The notes under the pieces were generated by a model. That model saw nothing but the letters and a program-made list of their open reading frames with translations. It did not search any database and was not told where the DNA came from. Below, piece after piece: positions 33,560-42,620 of a stretch of DNA of 64,000 nucleotides. The position numbers and the translations under genes are program-made. The stretch's first letter is position 1. Every line of letters starts with the position of its first letter. The stretch spans positions 1 to 64,000 of the forward strand of contig CAVSNS010000022.1 in assembly GCA_963729325.1 (NCBI GenBank). Reading direction: 5' to 3'. Origin of the DNA: JABCYV01 sp963729325. Lineage in GTDB: Bacteria; Acidobacteriota; Terriglobia; Terriglobales; Acidobacteriaceae.

Positions 33560-34430
33560 TTATGTGACTCGATGCGCTCCTTGACCGCTCAGCGCTGATC
33601 CTCGTCGAAACAGCACGGCGATCAGAATGCTCAAGAACCAAAATTGTCGCGGCGGCGGATATTTGCAGCACCCGCGAAATGATCGCACCGTATTTGCCGG
33701 TTGCCGGATCGTAGTGATAGCAGTACAGCAACACCTGGTCCACCACGGTACCGATTTTGTTTTCTGAAGCTTGGACCAATGCAAGCCGCAAGTCTTTGGG
33801 CGCGTACTCGACTCCGTAGAAGTACTGCGCAATTTTGCCTTCCGGAGTTAACACCATGATGGCGGTGGCGTGAGCGAACTGGCCGGTCCTGGCATCGTAC
33901 TGATATTGGAAGCCTGCGGCTCTGGTGAGAGCATCGATCGATTCTTGTGGCCCGGTGAGAAAATGCCAGCCGGCAGCGGCACCGGAGCGTCCGTAGCGCT
34001 TGAGGTATTCAGCCTTCTTGGCGGATGCCATTTCCGAAGTCTCGTGGGGATCGAAGCTAACAGTGAGGACATCGAATTCTTTGCCCACGTCGAATTTCAA
34101 TACCCGTAACGCACTCTCCAAACCGCTCAAGACTTCCCCACATAGCATTGGGCATTGGTAGTAGACCAAGTTGAGGATCATCGGTCTCTTGCCGAAATAA
34201 TCGCCTAGGCGAACCGCCCTGCCAGTTTCATCGCGAAACGTGAGATTAGGAGGAATCTGCTCATCCAAGTGCTGCTCGATACCGACGTTCTGCAAACCCG
34301 GTGGCCGCACATTTGACGGAGGCGACATGATGCCCCGCGTCATGCCCTGGCCCCAGGCTGAGGCGGCAAGTAGCAAGACAGTTGCCGGCAAGAGCCATTT
34401 CGAGTTTTTCGTCGTTGTGGTACTCCGCAT
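33560..34430 (-). CDS. SCO1/SenC-like copper chaperone, frameshifted near its 3' end
   Basis: Inferred span; the uninterrupted frame runs on to 33456 inside coxB. Signal peptide (MRSTTTTKNSKWLLPATVLL...WGQG), thioredoxin fold with copper motif VYYQCPMLCGEVL and the distal His in FAHATAIMVLTPEG. Sco proteins deliver copper to CuA of subunit II, fitting the position just before coxB. After AAATILVL at about 33630 the correct C-terminus (SILIAVLFRRGSALSGQGAH), with a membrane helix, continues in another frame and stops at 33560, so a single-base indel is inferred. ATG 34430 is the start preferred because it opens the signal peptide. Confidence 0.85.
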
Positions 34431-34480
34431 CAGTTTAAGCGCCTCAGTGGCTAAAGCCGATCCGGTTCGATTTTCTTTGC

Positions 34481-34500
34481 GGCACGACTGAAGTCGTGCC
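34481..34500. repeat. perfect 9-bp palindromic hairpin
   Basis: GGCACGACT-GA-AGTCGTGCC upstream of the Sco-like gene, with a related half-copy (GGTCGTGCCC) about 25 bp further right. Extragenic palindrome or operator; no T-run on either side. Confidence 0.5.
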
Positions 34501-34578
34501 CTCCCAAAGCTCGGCAATCTTTAAGGTCGTGCCCTTTCCAAACTACCCTGACTTTGAGCTCGTGTTACAGCGTCCACC

Positions 34579-35106
34579 TCATTCCTGCTTCGGCCGAGCC
34601 GGTGGATGCGACTGGCCGCTAGTGTCCGAACGCTCGGCGGCTTTTCTGGCGGTGTTCACTGGAGACGACGGCACGGTTCCCGCTTTCGGCGACACCGGCA
34701 AACCGCGTTCCGCAATCAGTCGCATGGCACGCTCGATCGGGATATGCACCACGCCAGCTTTCTCATCCACCCAGCCGTAGCTGTTGAGGGTTCTTTCCTC
34801 CTGTAAACGAAAATCCGTGATCTCCAGCCGCTCATTTTTCTCCAGGCGGGGCTGAGGAAATTTCTCGATGTCAGTGGGCGCCACAGCCCGCGTGTCGCTC
34901 GCAGCTTTTTGCACCAGCGGATTCTGGACCGGCTGGTGTCGCCTCGCATACCTATCCAGGTAGCCGTACATTCCCCACACCGCAAGAGACGCGAGCGCGA
35001 TCATTACCGCCACCCCGATCAGGAACTCAAACACGCTTCGGGCGCCTAGGTCTTCGCGCTCGAATTCAACGCCGCTGTTGTGTTCGTGTTGCATCTCTTC
35101 ACTCAT
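34579..35106 (-). CDS. small membrane protein of the ACIII/oxidase operon
   Basis: 175 residues from ATG 35106, which overlaps the actF stop. One membrane helix (FEFLIGVAVMIALASLAVWG) about 30 residues in; then a periplasmic part with RLEITDFRLQEERTLNSYGW and VHIPIERAMRLIAERGLP, and a Pro/Ser-rich tail. The LNSYGWVD...IPIERAM piece recurs in proteins next to ACIII and caa3 oxidase genes in this phylum as I recall; function unknown. Probably an assembly or accessory subunit. Confidence 0.7.
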   Translation of the reverse strand: MSEEMQHEHNSGVEFEREDLGARSVFEFLIGVAVMIALASLAVWGMYGYLDRYARRHQPVQNPLVQKAASDTRAVAPTDIEKFPQPRLEKNERLEITDFRLQEERTLNSYGWVDEKAGVVHIPIERAMRLIAERGLPVSPKAGTVPSSPVNTARKAAERSDTSGQSHPPARPKQE

Positions 35107-35440
35107 GCGCGGGTTCCAAAACCTCGTTAGCGAATACGTCATACGCGGGCACGAGGGGCATCGACCTGAGGTTGCGGAAGAAATGCGCCAGCCATAATCC
35201 GCCCATCGCGATCGGCACTACCACGTCGGCCCAAGTCACACTCAGGGTCTGCGAGAAATTGGGCTCGATTATCCAGAACAGATCCACATAGCGCATCAGT
35301 AACAACCACACCGCTAGCCAGACCAAACGAGTCACGTCACGCTTGAAAGGCCGCGAGAGCAGGAATACGAAAGGCACAGCGAAATGGAACAACACCAGAA
35401 ATAATCCGACATATCCCCAGCCGCCGTTCAGACGCCGCAT
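35099..35440 (-). CDS. actF: ActF quinol-cytochrome c complex subunit, C-terminal fragment
   Basis: Fragment starting MRRLNGGWGYVGLFLVLFHF and ending ANEVLEPAHE. Continues the ActF helices; joined to 35454-35705 by a frameshift near 35.49 kb where LIIWAGNLPDEITWY would bridge the two. Confidence 0.7.
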   Translation of the reverse strand: MRRLNGGWGYVGLFLVLFHFAVPFVFLLSRPFKRDVTRLVWLAVWLLLMRYVDLFWIIEPNFSQTLSVTWADVVVPIAMGGLWLAHFFRNLRSMPLVPAYDVFANEVLEPAHE

Positions 35441-35453
35441 GTACCAGGTGATC

Positions 35454-35705
35454 TCATCGGGCAGGTTCCCCGCCCAGATGATGAGCCACTGTGAGAACGC
35501 AGAAGTAAGCCCATACCATGATGAAGGTCAGCATGAACTTCCCATGATCGTGGACATAGTCGGGCTTCAACAACTCCGACATAGGTTTGTACTTCACCAG
35601 AATTCGCTCCACCACTACAGCGAAGCAGAGCGCCGACAGCACTTGCCCAATGAGGAACGACAGACCGTAGATAGTGGAAATCCAGCTTGGGTCAATGGAC
35701 ATCAC
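35454..35705 (-). CDS. actF: ActF, third fragment
   Basis: Frame reads SIDPSWISTIYGLSFLIGQV, then ILVKYKPMSELLKPDYVHDH, typical of the NrfD-like/ActF membrane subunit; runs out of frame at VWAYFCVLTV near 35.49 kb. Upstream continuation (SARFKALSGPGLI) is in the same frame back to about 35.79 kb. Confidence 0.7.
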   Translation of the reverse strand: MMSIDPSWISTIYGLSFLIGQVLSALCFAVVVERILVKYKPMSELLKPDYVHDHGKFMLTFIMVWAYFCVLTVAHHLGGEPAR

Positions 35706-36310
35706 CCAGTCGATGGCCGCGAATGTAATGGTGAATCCATAGAGGATGAGCCCCGGCCCACTGAGCGCCTTGAAACGAGCGCTATTGTCGCGCGAGGGCG
35801 GGCTGATCCTGCTCCGCCGACCATTTGGTCAGGAAGAATACCAGTGCGCCCCAGATGGCGAAGTAAATCACGGCCCGAATCACGAATCCATTCACTGAAA
35901 GATAGGTCTGGGTAATCTGCTGCAAGTGCTCCCGAAGATGCTGGTCTGGAATCGAATCCAGGGGCCGCGCCCAAATGTAAAGCTTGGGCAGTCCGAAAAA
36001 GATTGGAATGAACAGCAGCGCCAGCAGCGGAAGCGTCCGCATCGCCGCTCCCAGAATCCGCCGGATGATCATGCCCCAGCCGCCCTTGGTGAGATGGCGA
36101 AGCATTAGAATCGCCATCGATCCCAGACACACCCCCAGCCACGCCATAAAGCTGAGCAGGTAGGCGCGGAAGAACTCGGCCGGTGCGGACAAATGCCCCG
36201 ATCACCGAAATCACGCCGAAAATCAGGCCGACGATAAGCGATCGCTGACCGATGGTTTTGACCACCGGCGGAGCCATCAAGTCCAGATTGTCGACCCGCG
36301 CCGGGCTCAT
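35702..36310 (-). CDS. actF: ActF, N-terminal fragment (only the first ~40 residues in true frame)
   Basis: Start overlaps the actE stop by 4 bp (ATGA), so this is the genuine ActF start: MSPARVDNLDLMAPPVVKTI followed by one helix, then a frameshift at about 36.19 kb; residues after GAFVRTG are out of frame. Whole gene inferred as 35099-36310. ActF is one of the two large membrane subunits of ACIII. Confidence 0.7.
   Translation of the reverse strand: MSPARVDNLDLMAPPVVKTIGQRSLIVGLIFGVISVIGAFVRTGRVLPRLPAQLYGVAGGVSGIDGDSNASPSHQGRLGHDHPADSGSGDADASAAGAAVHSNLFRTAQALHLGAAPGFDSRPASSGALAADYPDLSFSEWIRDSGRDLLRHLGRTGILPDQMVGGAGSARPRATIALVSRRSVGRGSSSMDSPLHSRPSTG
35782..36192 (-). CDS. actF: ActF, second fragment
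   Basis: Frame APAEFFRAYLLSFMAWLGVC through LREHLQQITQTYLSVNGF. Leaves frame at ALARQ near 35.79 kb. Belongs between the N-terminal and third fragments of the same polytopic subunit. Confidence 0.7.
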   Translation of the reverse strand: MSAPAEFFRAYLLSFMAWLGVCLGSMAILMLRHLTKGGWGMIIRRILGAAMRTLPLLALLFIPIFFGLPKLYIWARPLDSIPDQHLREHLQQITQTYLSVNGFVIRAVIYFAIWGALVFFLTKWSAEQDQPALARQ

Positions 36311-36987
36311 TTCGGTCCCTCTTCTTTACTCTCGGTCTTCGGTGCAATTACCGGGAGCGTCGCACCCGACCCAGGTTCCTCAAAGGTGGGAGGCTCGGAT
36401 GGCACTTTCTGTCCCGCCGGAACATCATTCGCAGTGGCTCCCTGGCTCAATTGCAAGGCGCGGATATAGGCCACAATGCACCAGCGATCCCGCGGCGCGA
36501 TTTGCGAGGCATAATCGGGCATGGCGCCGAAGCCGTTGGTCATGACGTCGAAAAAGTATCCTAGCGGCGCTTGGCGCAATCGCTCTGCGTGAAATGAGGG
36601 AGGCTTGCGCGGGAATCCACGCGACGGAACTACTCCGTTGCCATCGCCCAGACGCGAATGGCAAGGAGCGCAATAAATGTCGAAGCGCTCCCGGCCGCGC
36701 GCCAAAATGTCATCGGAAACCGGAAAGGGCATGTAGTCGCCCGGATTGTTTCCGATTTTCCCGGTGTAGAAATAGGTGTCTTCATGCAATTGTCCGCGGG
36801 CCATCGTGCCTTCTACGGGAGGACGCGCCGAGCGCAGATCGGCGTAAAAGTCGCTCTCTGCAAGCGGCTTGAAGCGCGGCTGGTCCTGCATGTCCTGGCG
36901 GCAGCCGGAAAGCAGTAGCGTTGCGACAAGCAATGTGGCGAGATTCAATGTAGGCGCAGAGCGTCCACGCCTGTGCACACGCGGCAC
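36307..36987 (-). CDS. actE: ActE, lipoprotein monoheme cytochrome c of Alternative Complex III
   Basis: 226 residues. Lipoprotein signal with LLLSGC lipobox, a single heme site CAPCH (about residue 106) and a distal Met candidate in GAMPDYASQI. Matches ActE, the small cytochrome that takes electrons from ActA and passes them to the oxidase. C-terminal 40 residues are Pro/Glu-rich. Intact reading frame. Confidence 0.88.
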   Translation of the reverse strand: MPRVHRRGRSAPTLNLATLLVATLLLSGCRQDMQDQPRFKPLAESDFYADLRSARPPVEGTMARGQLHEDTYFYTGKIGNNPGDYMPFPVSDDILARGRERFDIYCAPCHSRLGDGNGVVPSRGFPRKPPSFHAERLRQAPLGYFFDVMTNGFGAMPDYASQIAPRDRWCIVAYIRALQLSQGATANDVPAGQKVPSEPPTFEEPGSGATLPVIAPKTESKEEGPK

Positions 36988-37028
36988 GAGCGAGGACGCT
37001 CGCGCCTATATCGCTCATGCGACTCGCT

Positions 37029-37565
37029 CTAATCGGGCACCTCCGAGATGGATCGCGGTCCCAGACTCTCCAAGAATCGCCGCGTCTCCGTCGGACTGTA
37101 TTTTGGATCAGATGCAAACACGATCAGGAAGAATCTGTCCTTGGTAGCGAACGCAAAGCGCGGCACATTAAACACCGGGTGGTACGGCATGGGCAATCCG
37201 TTCAGCGCCAGCATGCCCAACACGGCCGAGATACCCCCAAAAAGAATCGTCATCTCGAAGGTCACGACGATAAATGCCGGCCACGAGTGATACGGCTTGC
37301 CTCCGACATTGATGGGGTAGGTGACCGCTGAAATCCAGTACTGCATCAGATAGCCAGTCAGGCCTCCGATCAATGCGCCGATTAGAACGACCAGCGGCAC
37401 TGCGTTACTGTGGAAGCCGATCGCTTCCGCCAATCCCTCGATTGGGAAGGGACTGTACGCGTCAAGCTTGATGTAGCCGGCTTCGCGGGTGCGATGCGCA
37501 GCCGCCATCAAGCTGGTTGCGGAATCGAACTCCGCCATAATCCCGTAAGTTCCGGTGCGCTTCAT
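37029..37565 (-). CDS. actD: ActD, membrane subunit of Alternative Complex III (DUF3341)
   Basis: 178 residues with two central helices (AVPLVVLIGALIGGLTGYLM and FEMTILFGGISAVLGMLAL). N-terminal YGIMAEFDSATSLMAAAHRT and the DRFFLIVFASDPKYSPTET end are ActD features. Start overlaps the actC stop by 4 bp. Intact. Confidence 0.88.
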   Translation of the reverse strand: MKRTGTYGIMAEFDSATSLMAAAHRTREAGYIKLDAYSPFPIEGLAEAIGFHSNAVPLVVLIGALIGGLTGYLMQYWISAVTYPINVGGKPYHSWPAFIVVTFEMTILFGGISAVLGMLALNGLPMPYHPVFNVPRFAFATKDRFFLIVFASDPKYSPTETRRFLESLGPRSISEVPD

Positions 37566-37978
37566 TCCTTCACCTCCGCCTCAGGCAGCAGAGTGCGCAT
37601 CTCAAAGATCGAAATCATGGGCAGCACACGCACGAACAGGAACATCGCCGCCAAGAACATGCCGATGGTGCCGATGTATGTCATCCAGTCCCAGCGAGTC
37701 GGGTAATACATCCCCCAGGAAGAGGTCAGGAAATCGCGATGCAGGCTGACCACCACGATGATGAATCGTTCCAGCCACATGCCAACCAGAACCACTCCAG
37801 AGATCAGGAAGAGCCAGAGCGGACTGCTGCGCAGCTTGGGGATCCACAGTACCTGGGGAATGACAATGTTGCATAGCAGCAGCATGTAATAGAAGAAGGC
37901 ATAGGGGCCGTGCAGCCGATTCCATAAGCGTGAACGCATCGTAGCGATTGCCGCTGTACCAACCCATAAAAGCTTCAA
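37562..37978 (-). CDS. actC: ActC, C-terminal fragment
   Basis: True frame for the ActC C-terminus from about 37.93 kb: RLWNRLHGPYAFFYYMLLLC through LFVRVLPMISIFEMRTLLP to the stop at 37562, which overlaps actD. Completes the 37602-38939 fragment. Confidence 0.75.
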   Translation of the reverse strand: MKLLWVGTAAIATMRSRLWNRLHGPYAFFYYMLLLCNIVIPQVLWIPKLRSSPLWLFLISGVVLVGMWLERFIIVVVSLHRDFLTSSWGMYYPTRWDWMTYIGTIGMFLAAMFLFVRVLPMISIFEMRTLLPEAEVKE

Positions 37979-38939
37979 CGATGTATCCGTAGGCCACGAT
38001 CAGTCCGGTCGCCAGCATAACTTTTGCCGAGTTCTGCAAGTGGCGTTCGGTGATGAAATCTTCCAACTGGAAGATTTTGCGGATGGGAATGGCCAGCATC
38101 AACACCATGGCAAAACCGGAGTAGATTGCTCCGGCCACAAAATATGGCGGGAAAATTGTGGTATGCCAGCCCGGCACAATACCGATGGCAAAATCAAAGC
38201 TCACGACGGTGTGCACGGAAAGAACCAGCGGCGTCGCAAGTCCGGCGAGCAGTAAGTAGGCCGTCTCATAGCGATGCCAGTGCCGCGCTGAACCGCGCCA
38301 GCCCATGGCGAGGATGCCATAGATAATCTGCAACGCGCGATTGTCAGCTCGGTCGCGGAGAGTGGCCAGGTCGGGAATCAGTCCGATAAACCAGAATAGC
38401 AATGAGATCGTGGCGTAGGTGGAAACGGCAAAGACGTCCCAAATCAGTGGGCTGCGAAACTGCGGCCACACTCTCATGGTGTTGGGATAGGGAAACAGCC
38501 AATACGCTAACCATGGCCGGCCTACGTGAATCAGGGGGAAGATACCGGCGCTGGCCACAGCAAACAGCGTCATCGCCTCCGCAAAGCGGTTGATCGAGTT
38601 ACGCCAGGATTGACGTAGAAGTAAAAGGATGGCCGAAATTAACGTTCCGGCGTGCCCGATTCCGATCCACCACACGAAGTTGACGATGGCAAATCCCCAT
38701 CCGATAGGGATGGTCACGCCCCAGATACCGATACCACGCACGAAAAGATAGCCAATGGCGTACAGCAGCATCATGGTGAGCAAAAACGCGACCCCAAAGC
38801 CAAAGAACCACCCGTTCGAGGTGGGACGCGTGAGCACGATCGAGCTGATCTTGTCGGTGACCGTGCCGAAGCTGTATCCCGGCTCGATAACCGGGGCTTG
38901 TGCGTTCTCGGCTGCCACTGGTTGGGTTCGCTCGTCCAT
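37602..38939 (-). CDS. actC: ActC, NrfD-like membrane subunit of Alternative Complex III, frameshifted
   Basis: N-terminal ~340 residues read correctly: multiple helices, FVWWIGIGHAGTLISAILLL (quinol-site region) and GIFPLIHVGRPWLAYWLFPY. After NRYDAFTLM at about 37.93 kb the frame is lost; the real C-terminus is at 37562-37978. Whole gene inferred as 37562-38939. NrfD/PsrC-type subunits oxidise quinol in the membrane. Confidence 0.82.
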   Translation of the reverse strand: MDERTQPVAAENAQAPVIEPGYSFGTVTDKISSIVLTRPTSNGWFFGFGVAFLLTMMLLYAIGYLFVRGIGIWGVTIPIGWGFAIVNFVWWIGIGHAGTLISAILLLLRQSWRNSINRFAEAMTLFAVASAGIFPLIHVGRPWLAYWLFPYPNTMRVWPQFRSPLIWDVFAVSTYATISLLFWFIGLIPDLATLRDRADNRALQIIYGILAMGWRGSARHWHRYETAYLLLAGLATPLVLSVHTVVSFDFAIGIVPGWHTTIFPPYFVAGAIYSGFAMVLMLAIPIRKIFQLEDFITERHLQNSAKVMLATGLIVAYGYIVEAFMGWYSGNRYDAFTLMESAARPLCLLLLHAAAMQHCHSPGTVDPQAAQQSALALPDLWSGSGWHVAGTIHHRGGQPASRFPDLFLGDVLPDSLGLDDIHRHHRHVLGGDVPVRACAAHDFDL

Positions 38940-38957
38940 GACTTGCTCGTGCTCTGG

Positions 38958-39278
38958 TTAGCCTTTCAGTTCAGGGTTGGGGTTGCGAATCTCAGCCAGA
39001 TACGTAGTCCGTGGTCTCGTATTCAGATCCGCTAGCAGGCTGTAATTGCGCGCGCCCGCCTTCAGTTTTGAAACCCGACTGTTGGGATCGTTGATGTTGC
39101 CGAAAATAATCGCGTTCGCCGGACAGGATTGCTGGCAGGCCGTCTGCAACTCTCCGTCCTGAATCTTGCGGTCTTCGCGTTCGGAATCAATTCGATGTTC
39201 GCTGATGCGCTGCACACAGTACGTACACTTTTCCATCACACCGCGGCTGCGCACGGTCACATCCGGATTGCGCATCAT
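38958..39278 (-). CDS. actB: ActB, last Fe-S fragment
   Basis: Starts at MMRNPDVTVRSRGVMEKCTY, then CVQRISEHR and TACQQSCPANAIIFG, the fourth Cys cluster of the ActB ferredoxin domain. In frame after a shift near 39.31 kb (FNFF then FQDWETPQYK bridges it). Ends 18 bp before actC. Confidence 0.8.
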   Translation of the reverse strand: MMRNPDVTVRSRGVMEKCTYCVQRISEHRIDSEREDRKIQDGELQTACQQSCPANAIIFGNINDPNSRVSKLKAGARNYSLLADLNTRPRTTYLAEIRNPNPELKG

Positions 39279-39886
39279 CTTGTATTGCGGCGTCTCCCAA
39301 TCCTGGAACAGAAGAAATTAAAGCGGCGCACTTTGTATGGGCAGTTATTCGAGCAGTAGCGCGTGCCCACGCAGCGGTTGTAGGTCATGTCGTTCAGACC
39401 TTCCGTGCTGTGGACGGTCGCGCCGACGGGGCAGACCACCTCGCAGGGCGCGTTCTCGCACTGCATGCAGGGCACGGGCTGGAAGTAAGCCTTGGGATTG
39501 TCACGGTCGCCCTGATAGTAGGCATCCACGCGCAGCCAGTGCATGTGGCGTCCGATGACGACCTGCTCCTTGCCCACAACCGGGATATTGTTTTCCGACT
39601 GGCAGGCGACAATGCAGTTGTTGCAGCCCACGCAGGCGTTCAGGTCGATGGCCATGCCCCAGGCGTAGGGTTCCTTCTCATAGGGATAAGGCTTGTAGAG
39701 TGTTAGCTCCTTCGGTGGCTCCTCTTCTTTGGCGAAGTTCGGTTCTTTGCGATACTCCTCAAGCGTGGTTTCGCGAACCAGGGGCCGCGTGGCGCCGTTG
39801 GGAGTGTCCATGGTCTGGTAGCCCTGGGTGGATGCCAGCTTGTAAGTCCTCCGGTCTTTGTGATCTTCACGCCCTCGGCGAACCAC
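39275..39886 (-). CDS. actB: ActB, ferredoxin-domain fragment
   Basis: Real from about TYKLASTQGYQTMD. Contains three Fe-S Cys groups: CVGCNNCIVACQSE, CMQCENAPCEVVCPVG and CVGTRYCSNNCPYK. Upstream shift near 39.86 kb, downstream shift near 39.31 kb. Confidence 0.8.
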   Translation of the reverse strand: MVRRGREDHKDRRTYKLASTQGYQTMDTPNGATRPLVRETTLEEYRKEPNFAKEEEPPKELTLYKPYPYEKEPYAWGMAIDLNACVGCNNCIVACQSENNIPVVGKEQVVIGRHMHWLRVDAYYQGDRDNPKAYFQPVPCMQCENAPCEVVCPVGATVHSTEGLNDMTYNRCVGTRYCSNNCPYKVRRFNFFCSRIGRRRNTR

Positions 39887-40251
39887 GGGGTCGCGCTACA
39901 GCGCAGCGGATACATGTCAAAGCCCGCGCCCGTGCCGGCGCGACCAGCGCGGCTGCGGCCGTAACCTAGAAAAACGGTGACGGAGTTATCGGGATGTCCA
40001 GCCTGAATCCAGATTGGAGCCGTGACCTTCTTGCCATTGAGTTCCAGCTCGACCATGTCTTCTGTCTTCAGACCCATCCGCGCGGCCATTGCCGGCCCGA
40101 TCAGCACGGGGTTATCCCAGGTGATCTTGGTCATCGGCTTGGGCAATTCCTGCAGCCAGCCGTTGTTGGAGAATTGGCCGTCGTAGATGCGTGGGATCGC
40201 GGCGGAAGTTGATTTCGATGGGGTCCGTGTCATGGAAGCGGGGATCTGCAA
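39703..40251 (-). CDS. actB: ActB, molybdopterin-like domain C-terminal fragment
   Basis: In-frame part is YDGQFSNNGWLQELPKPMTK through VTVFLGYGRSRAGRAGTGAG, the end of the molybdopterin-oxidoreductase-like domain. Additional shifts near 40.19 and 40.25 kb are needed upstream (NFADPRFHDTDPIEIN is in a third frame). Confidence 0.7.
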   Translation of the reverse strand: MQIPASMTRTPSKSTSAAIPRIYDGQFSNNGWLQELPKPMTKITWDNPVLIGPAMAARMGLKTEDMVELELNGKKVTAPIWIQAGHPDNSVTVFLGYGRSRAGRAGTGAGFDMYPLRCSATPWFAEGVKITKTGGLTSWHPPRATRPWTLPTAPRGPWFAKPRLRSIAKNRTSPKKRSHRRS

Positions 40252-40264
40252 AGTTTTGATTCCT

Positions 40265-41827
40265 TCAAAGCGATTTGCTTGGGGATGAAAGTGGTACCCT
40301 CAATCCAGCCATCGTGCAGCGACTTCCGCCAGAAGGCATCGAAGTCCGCGCCGGAATGTTGCTTTTTCCAATAAGCCTGCACGATGTCGTGGCCGCTTGC
40401 GTCCGGATTGACCGGCGAGCAATCGCCACCAGCTCATACGCACTCTTGCCGTTGTAGAGCGGCGCGATCAGCGGCTGGACGATGCTCACCGTGCCGTCGT
40501 AAGCGCGGGTATCGCCCCAGGCTTCGAGATAGTGCGCTTCATTCACATGCCAATGGCAAAGCTCCGCAGTTTCGTTCTGATGAAGACCGAGGTGAACTCG
40601 CAACGGGATATTGGTGTTCTTGAGCGCATCTGCGAAACCAAAATCGGCGGGCGCGTCGTAAGCAGGGTTTCCACCCATGATGATCAGGATGTCCACTTTG
40701 CCGTCGCGCATGTCGGCAACGAGGTCTTTAAGTGATTCGGTTTGATTTACTGGGTTTGCATTCACTGGATCGGTGTAGAGAACCGTCTTGCCAATGTTGC
40801 CCAGCGCTTGGTTCACGGCGTGACCGAAAGCATGCACTACGGGAGGCTGATGATCGCCCACGATAACAACGCTAGATCCGCGATGGGTGAGGAGATCTTG
40901 AACAATTGGGCCCGAAAACCCAGGGTTATCTCCTACTACGCCTCCGCTTGGCGGATTGACGGGCAAGTGGCTCGATAGATTATGCGCAAATTTCTCGATC
41001 TCGCTCGCCCGAATCGGCAACCGATGATCCGCCTTCGCCCCCGTCGAGCTCATCCCGCTCTCGACCACATAAAGCCGATTCATGTTGCCGGAGTCAGGAT
41101 TGCGGCGCTTGGCGAAATCGCGAATGTACCGTGTAGAGCCGGGGAACCCGGGGTACAGGAAGTCTGCGTCGAGCGAGACAATTACGTCCGCCTTCTCAAA
41201 ATCGTATCGCGTCTCGACGGGCTGGCCGAAGGCCATTTTGGCGCCTTCCAGCACGTTGTCGCGATTGATGGGCTCATACACGTGCCACTTCGCCTGCGGA
41301 TAAATCTTCAGCAGCGATCCCAACTGGTCGGCCAACGTGGGCGAAGAAATCGTCGGCGTCAGAATGCGGATGCCTGCACCTTGCAAGCCTTTCTGCACGC
41401 TGAGCGGCCCACGCATCGCTTCCTGAAACATCCCCCAAGTGCGGACGTCGCCGAGATAGGCGATGGTCTGAGAGCGGTCTGGATCGTACAAACCGAGAAT
41501 CGAAGCCTGGGCAAAGATATCTGTGCCACCCTGGCTCGCGGGATGCTGCTCGTTGCCTTCAATCTTGGTCGGACGATAAAGATGGCTTTCGACCAGGATT
41601 GGACTGGCGTATCCGCTCAAAGTGAACGCTGTCGCGAAGAAGAGAGGACGTCCGGGAACCACTTCTTCGGGCTGCCTCACGTAGGGAACGATCGGCTCGA
41701 GCGGCTGCTTGGTGCATGCGGTCATGCCTGCCAGCGCCATCGAGGCGCCCATCAGCTTCAAGAAGCCGCGGCGGGAAACTGAATCCACCCACTCCGATGC
41801 CCCCTTGGGAAATTCGCGATGCATCAT
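40265..41827 (-). CDS. actB: ActB, large central fragment (second copy of a duplicated segment)
   Basis: 520 residues starting MMHREFPKGASEWVDSVSRR, including the twin-arginine-type SRRGFLKLMGASMALAG export signal and the molybdopterin-like domain to SAYELVAIA, after which the frame shifts at about 40.41 kb. Its first ~240 residues repeat the sequence of the 41824-42759 fragment. The reading frame carries on upstream of the Met into EELAGSAEFRE before meeting the duplication junction near 41.865 kb. Confidence 0.8.
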   Translation of the reverse strand: MMHREFPKGASEWVDSVSRRGFLKLMGASMALAGMTACTKQPLEPIVPYVRQPEEVVPGRPLFFATAFTLSGYASPILVESHLYRPTKIEGNEQHPASQGGTDIFAQASILGLYDPDRSQTIAYLGDVRTWGMFQEAMRGPLSVQKGLQGAGIRILTPTISSPTLADQLGSLLKIYPQAKWHVYEPINRDNVLEGAKMAFGQPVETRYDFEKADVIVSLDADFLYPGFPGSTRYIRDFAKRRNPDSGNMNRLYVVESGMSSTGAKADHRLPIRASEIEKFAHNLSSHLPVNPPSGGVVGDNPGFSGPIVQDLLTHRGSSVVIVGDHQPPVVHAFGHAVNQALGNIGKTVLYTDPVNANPVNQTESLKDLVADMRDGKVDILIIMGGNPAYDAPADFGFADALKNTNIPLRVHLGLHQNETAELCHWHVNEAHYLEAWGDTRAYDGTVSIVQPLIAPLYNGKSAYELVAIARRSIRTQAATTSCRLIGKSNIPARTSMPSGGSRCTMAGLRVPLSSPSKSL

Positions 41828-42620
41828 CTCGCGGAATTCCGCGCTACCAGCCAGCTCTTCGAGACGGAGAAATCGCGAATGTATCGTGTCGAACCCGGAA
41901 ACCCCGCGTACAGAAAATCCGCGTCGAGCGAGAGAATTACATCCGCCTTCTCAAAGTCGTATCGCGTCTCGACGGGCTGGCCGAAGGCCATCTTGGCGCC
42001 CTCGAGAACGTTGTCGCGATTCACCGGCTCATACACGTGCCACTTCGCTAGCGGATAGAGTTTCAGAACGGAATTCAACTGATCGGCCAGCGTAGGCGAA
42101 GAAACCGTCGGCGTCAGAATGCGGATTCCCGCGCCCTGCAAGCCTTTCTGCACGCTGAGCGGCCCGCGCATCGCTTCCTGAAACATCCCCCAAGTGCGGA
42201 CATCGCCGAGATAGGTGATGGTCTGAGAACGATCTGGATCGTACAGGCCGAGAATTGAAGCCTGAGCAAAGATATCGGTTCCACCCAGGCTCGCCGGATG
42301 CTGCTCGTTGCCTTCAATCTTGGTCGGACGATAAAGATGGCTTTCAACCAGGATTGGACTGGCGTATCCGCTCAAAGTGAACGCAGTCGCGAAGAAGAGA
42401 GGACGTCCGGGAACAACTTCCTCCGGCTGCCTCACATAGGGAACAATCGGCTCGAGCGGCTGCTTGGTGCATGCGGTCATGCCTGCGAGCGCCATCGAAG
42501 CGCCCATCAGCTTTAAGAAGCCGCGGCGGGAAACTGAATCCACCCACTCCGACGCACCCTTGGGAAATTCACGATGCATCATCTCGCGGAATTCCGCGCT
42601 GCCCGCCAGTTCCTCCAGGC
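41112..42620. repeat. 755-bp imperfect tandem duplication inside actB
   Basis: Segment about 41867-42620 is repeated at about 41112-41866 (offset 755 bp, measured at the shared GGTGCATGCGGTCATGCCTG, 42466 versus 41711). Copies differ at many third-codon positions, roughly 90 percent identical by eye. 755 is not a multiple of three, so the junction shifts the frame. Confidence 0.85.
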
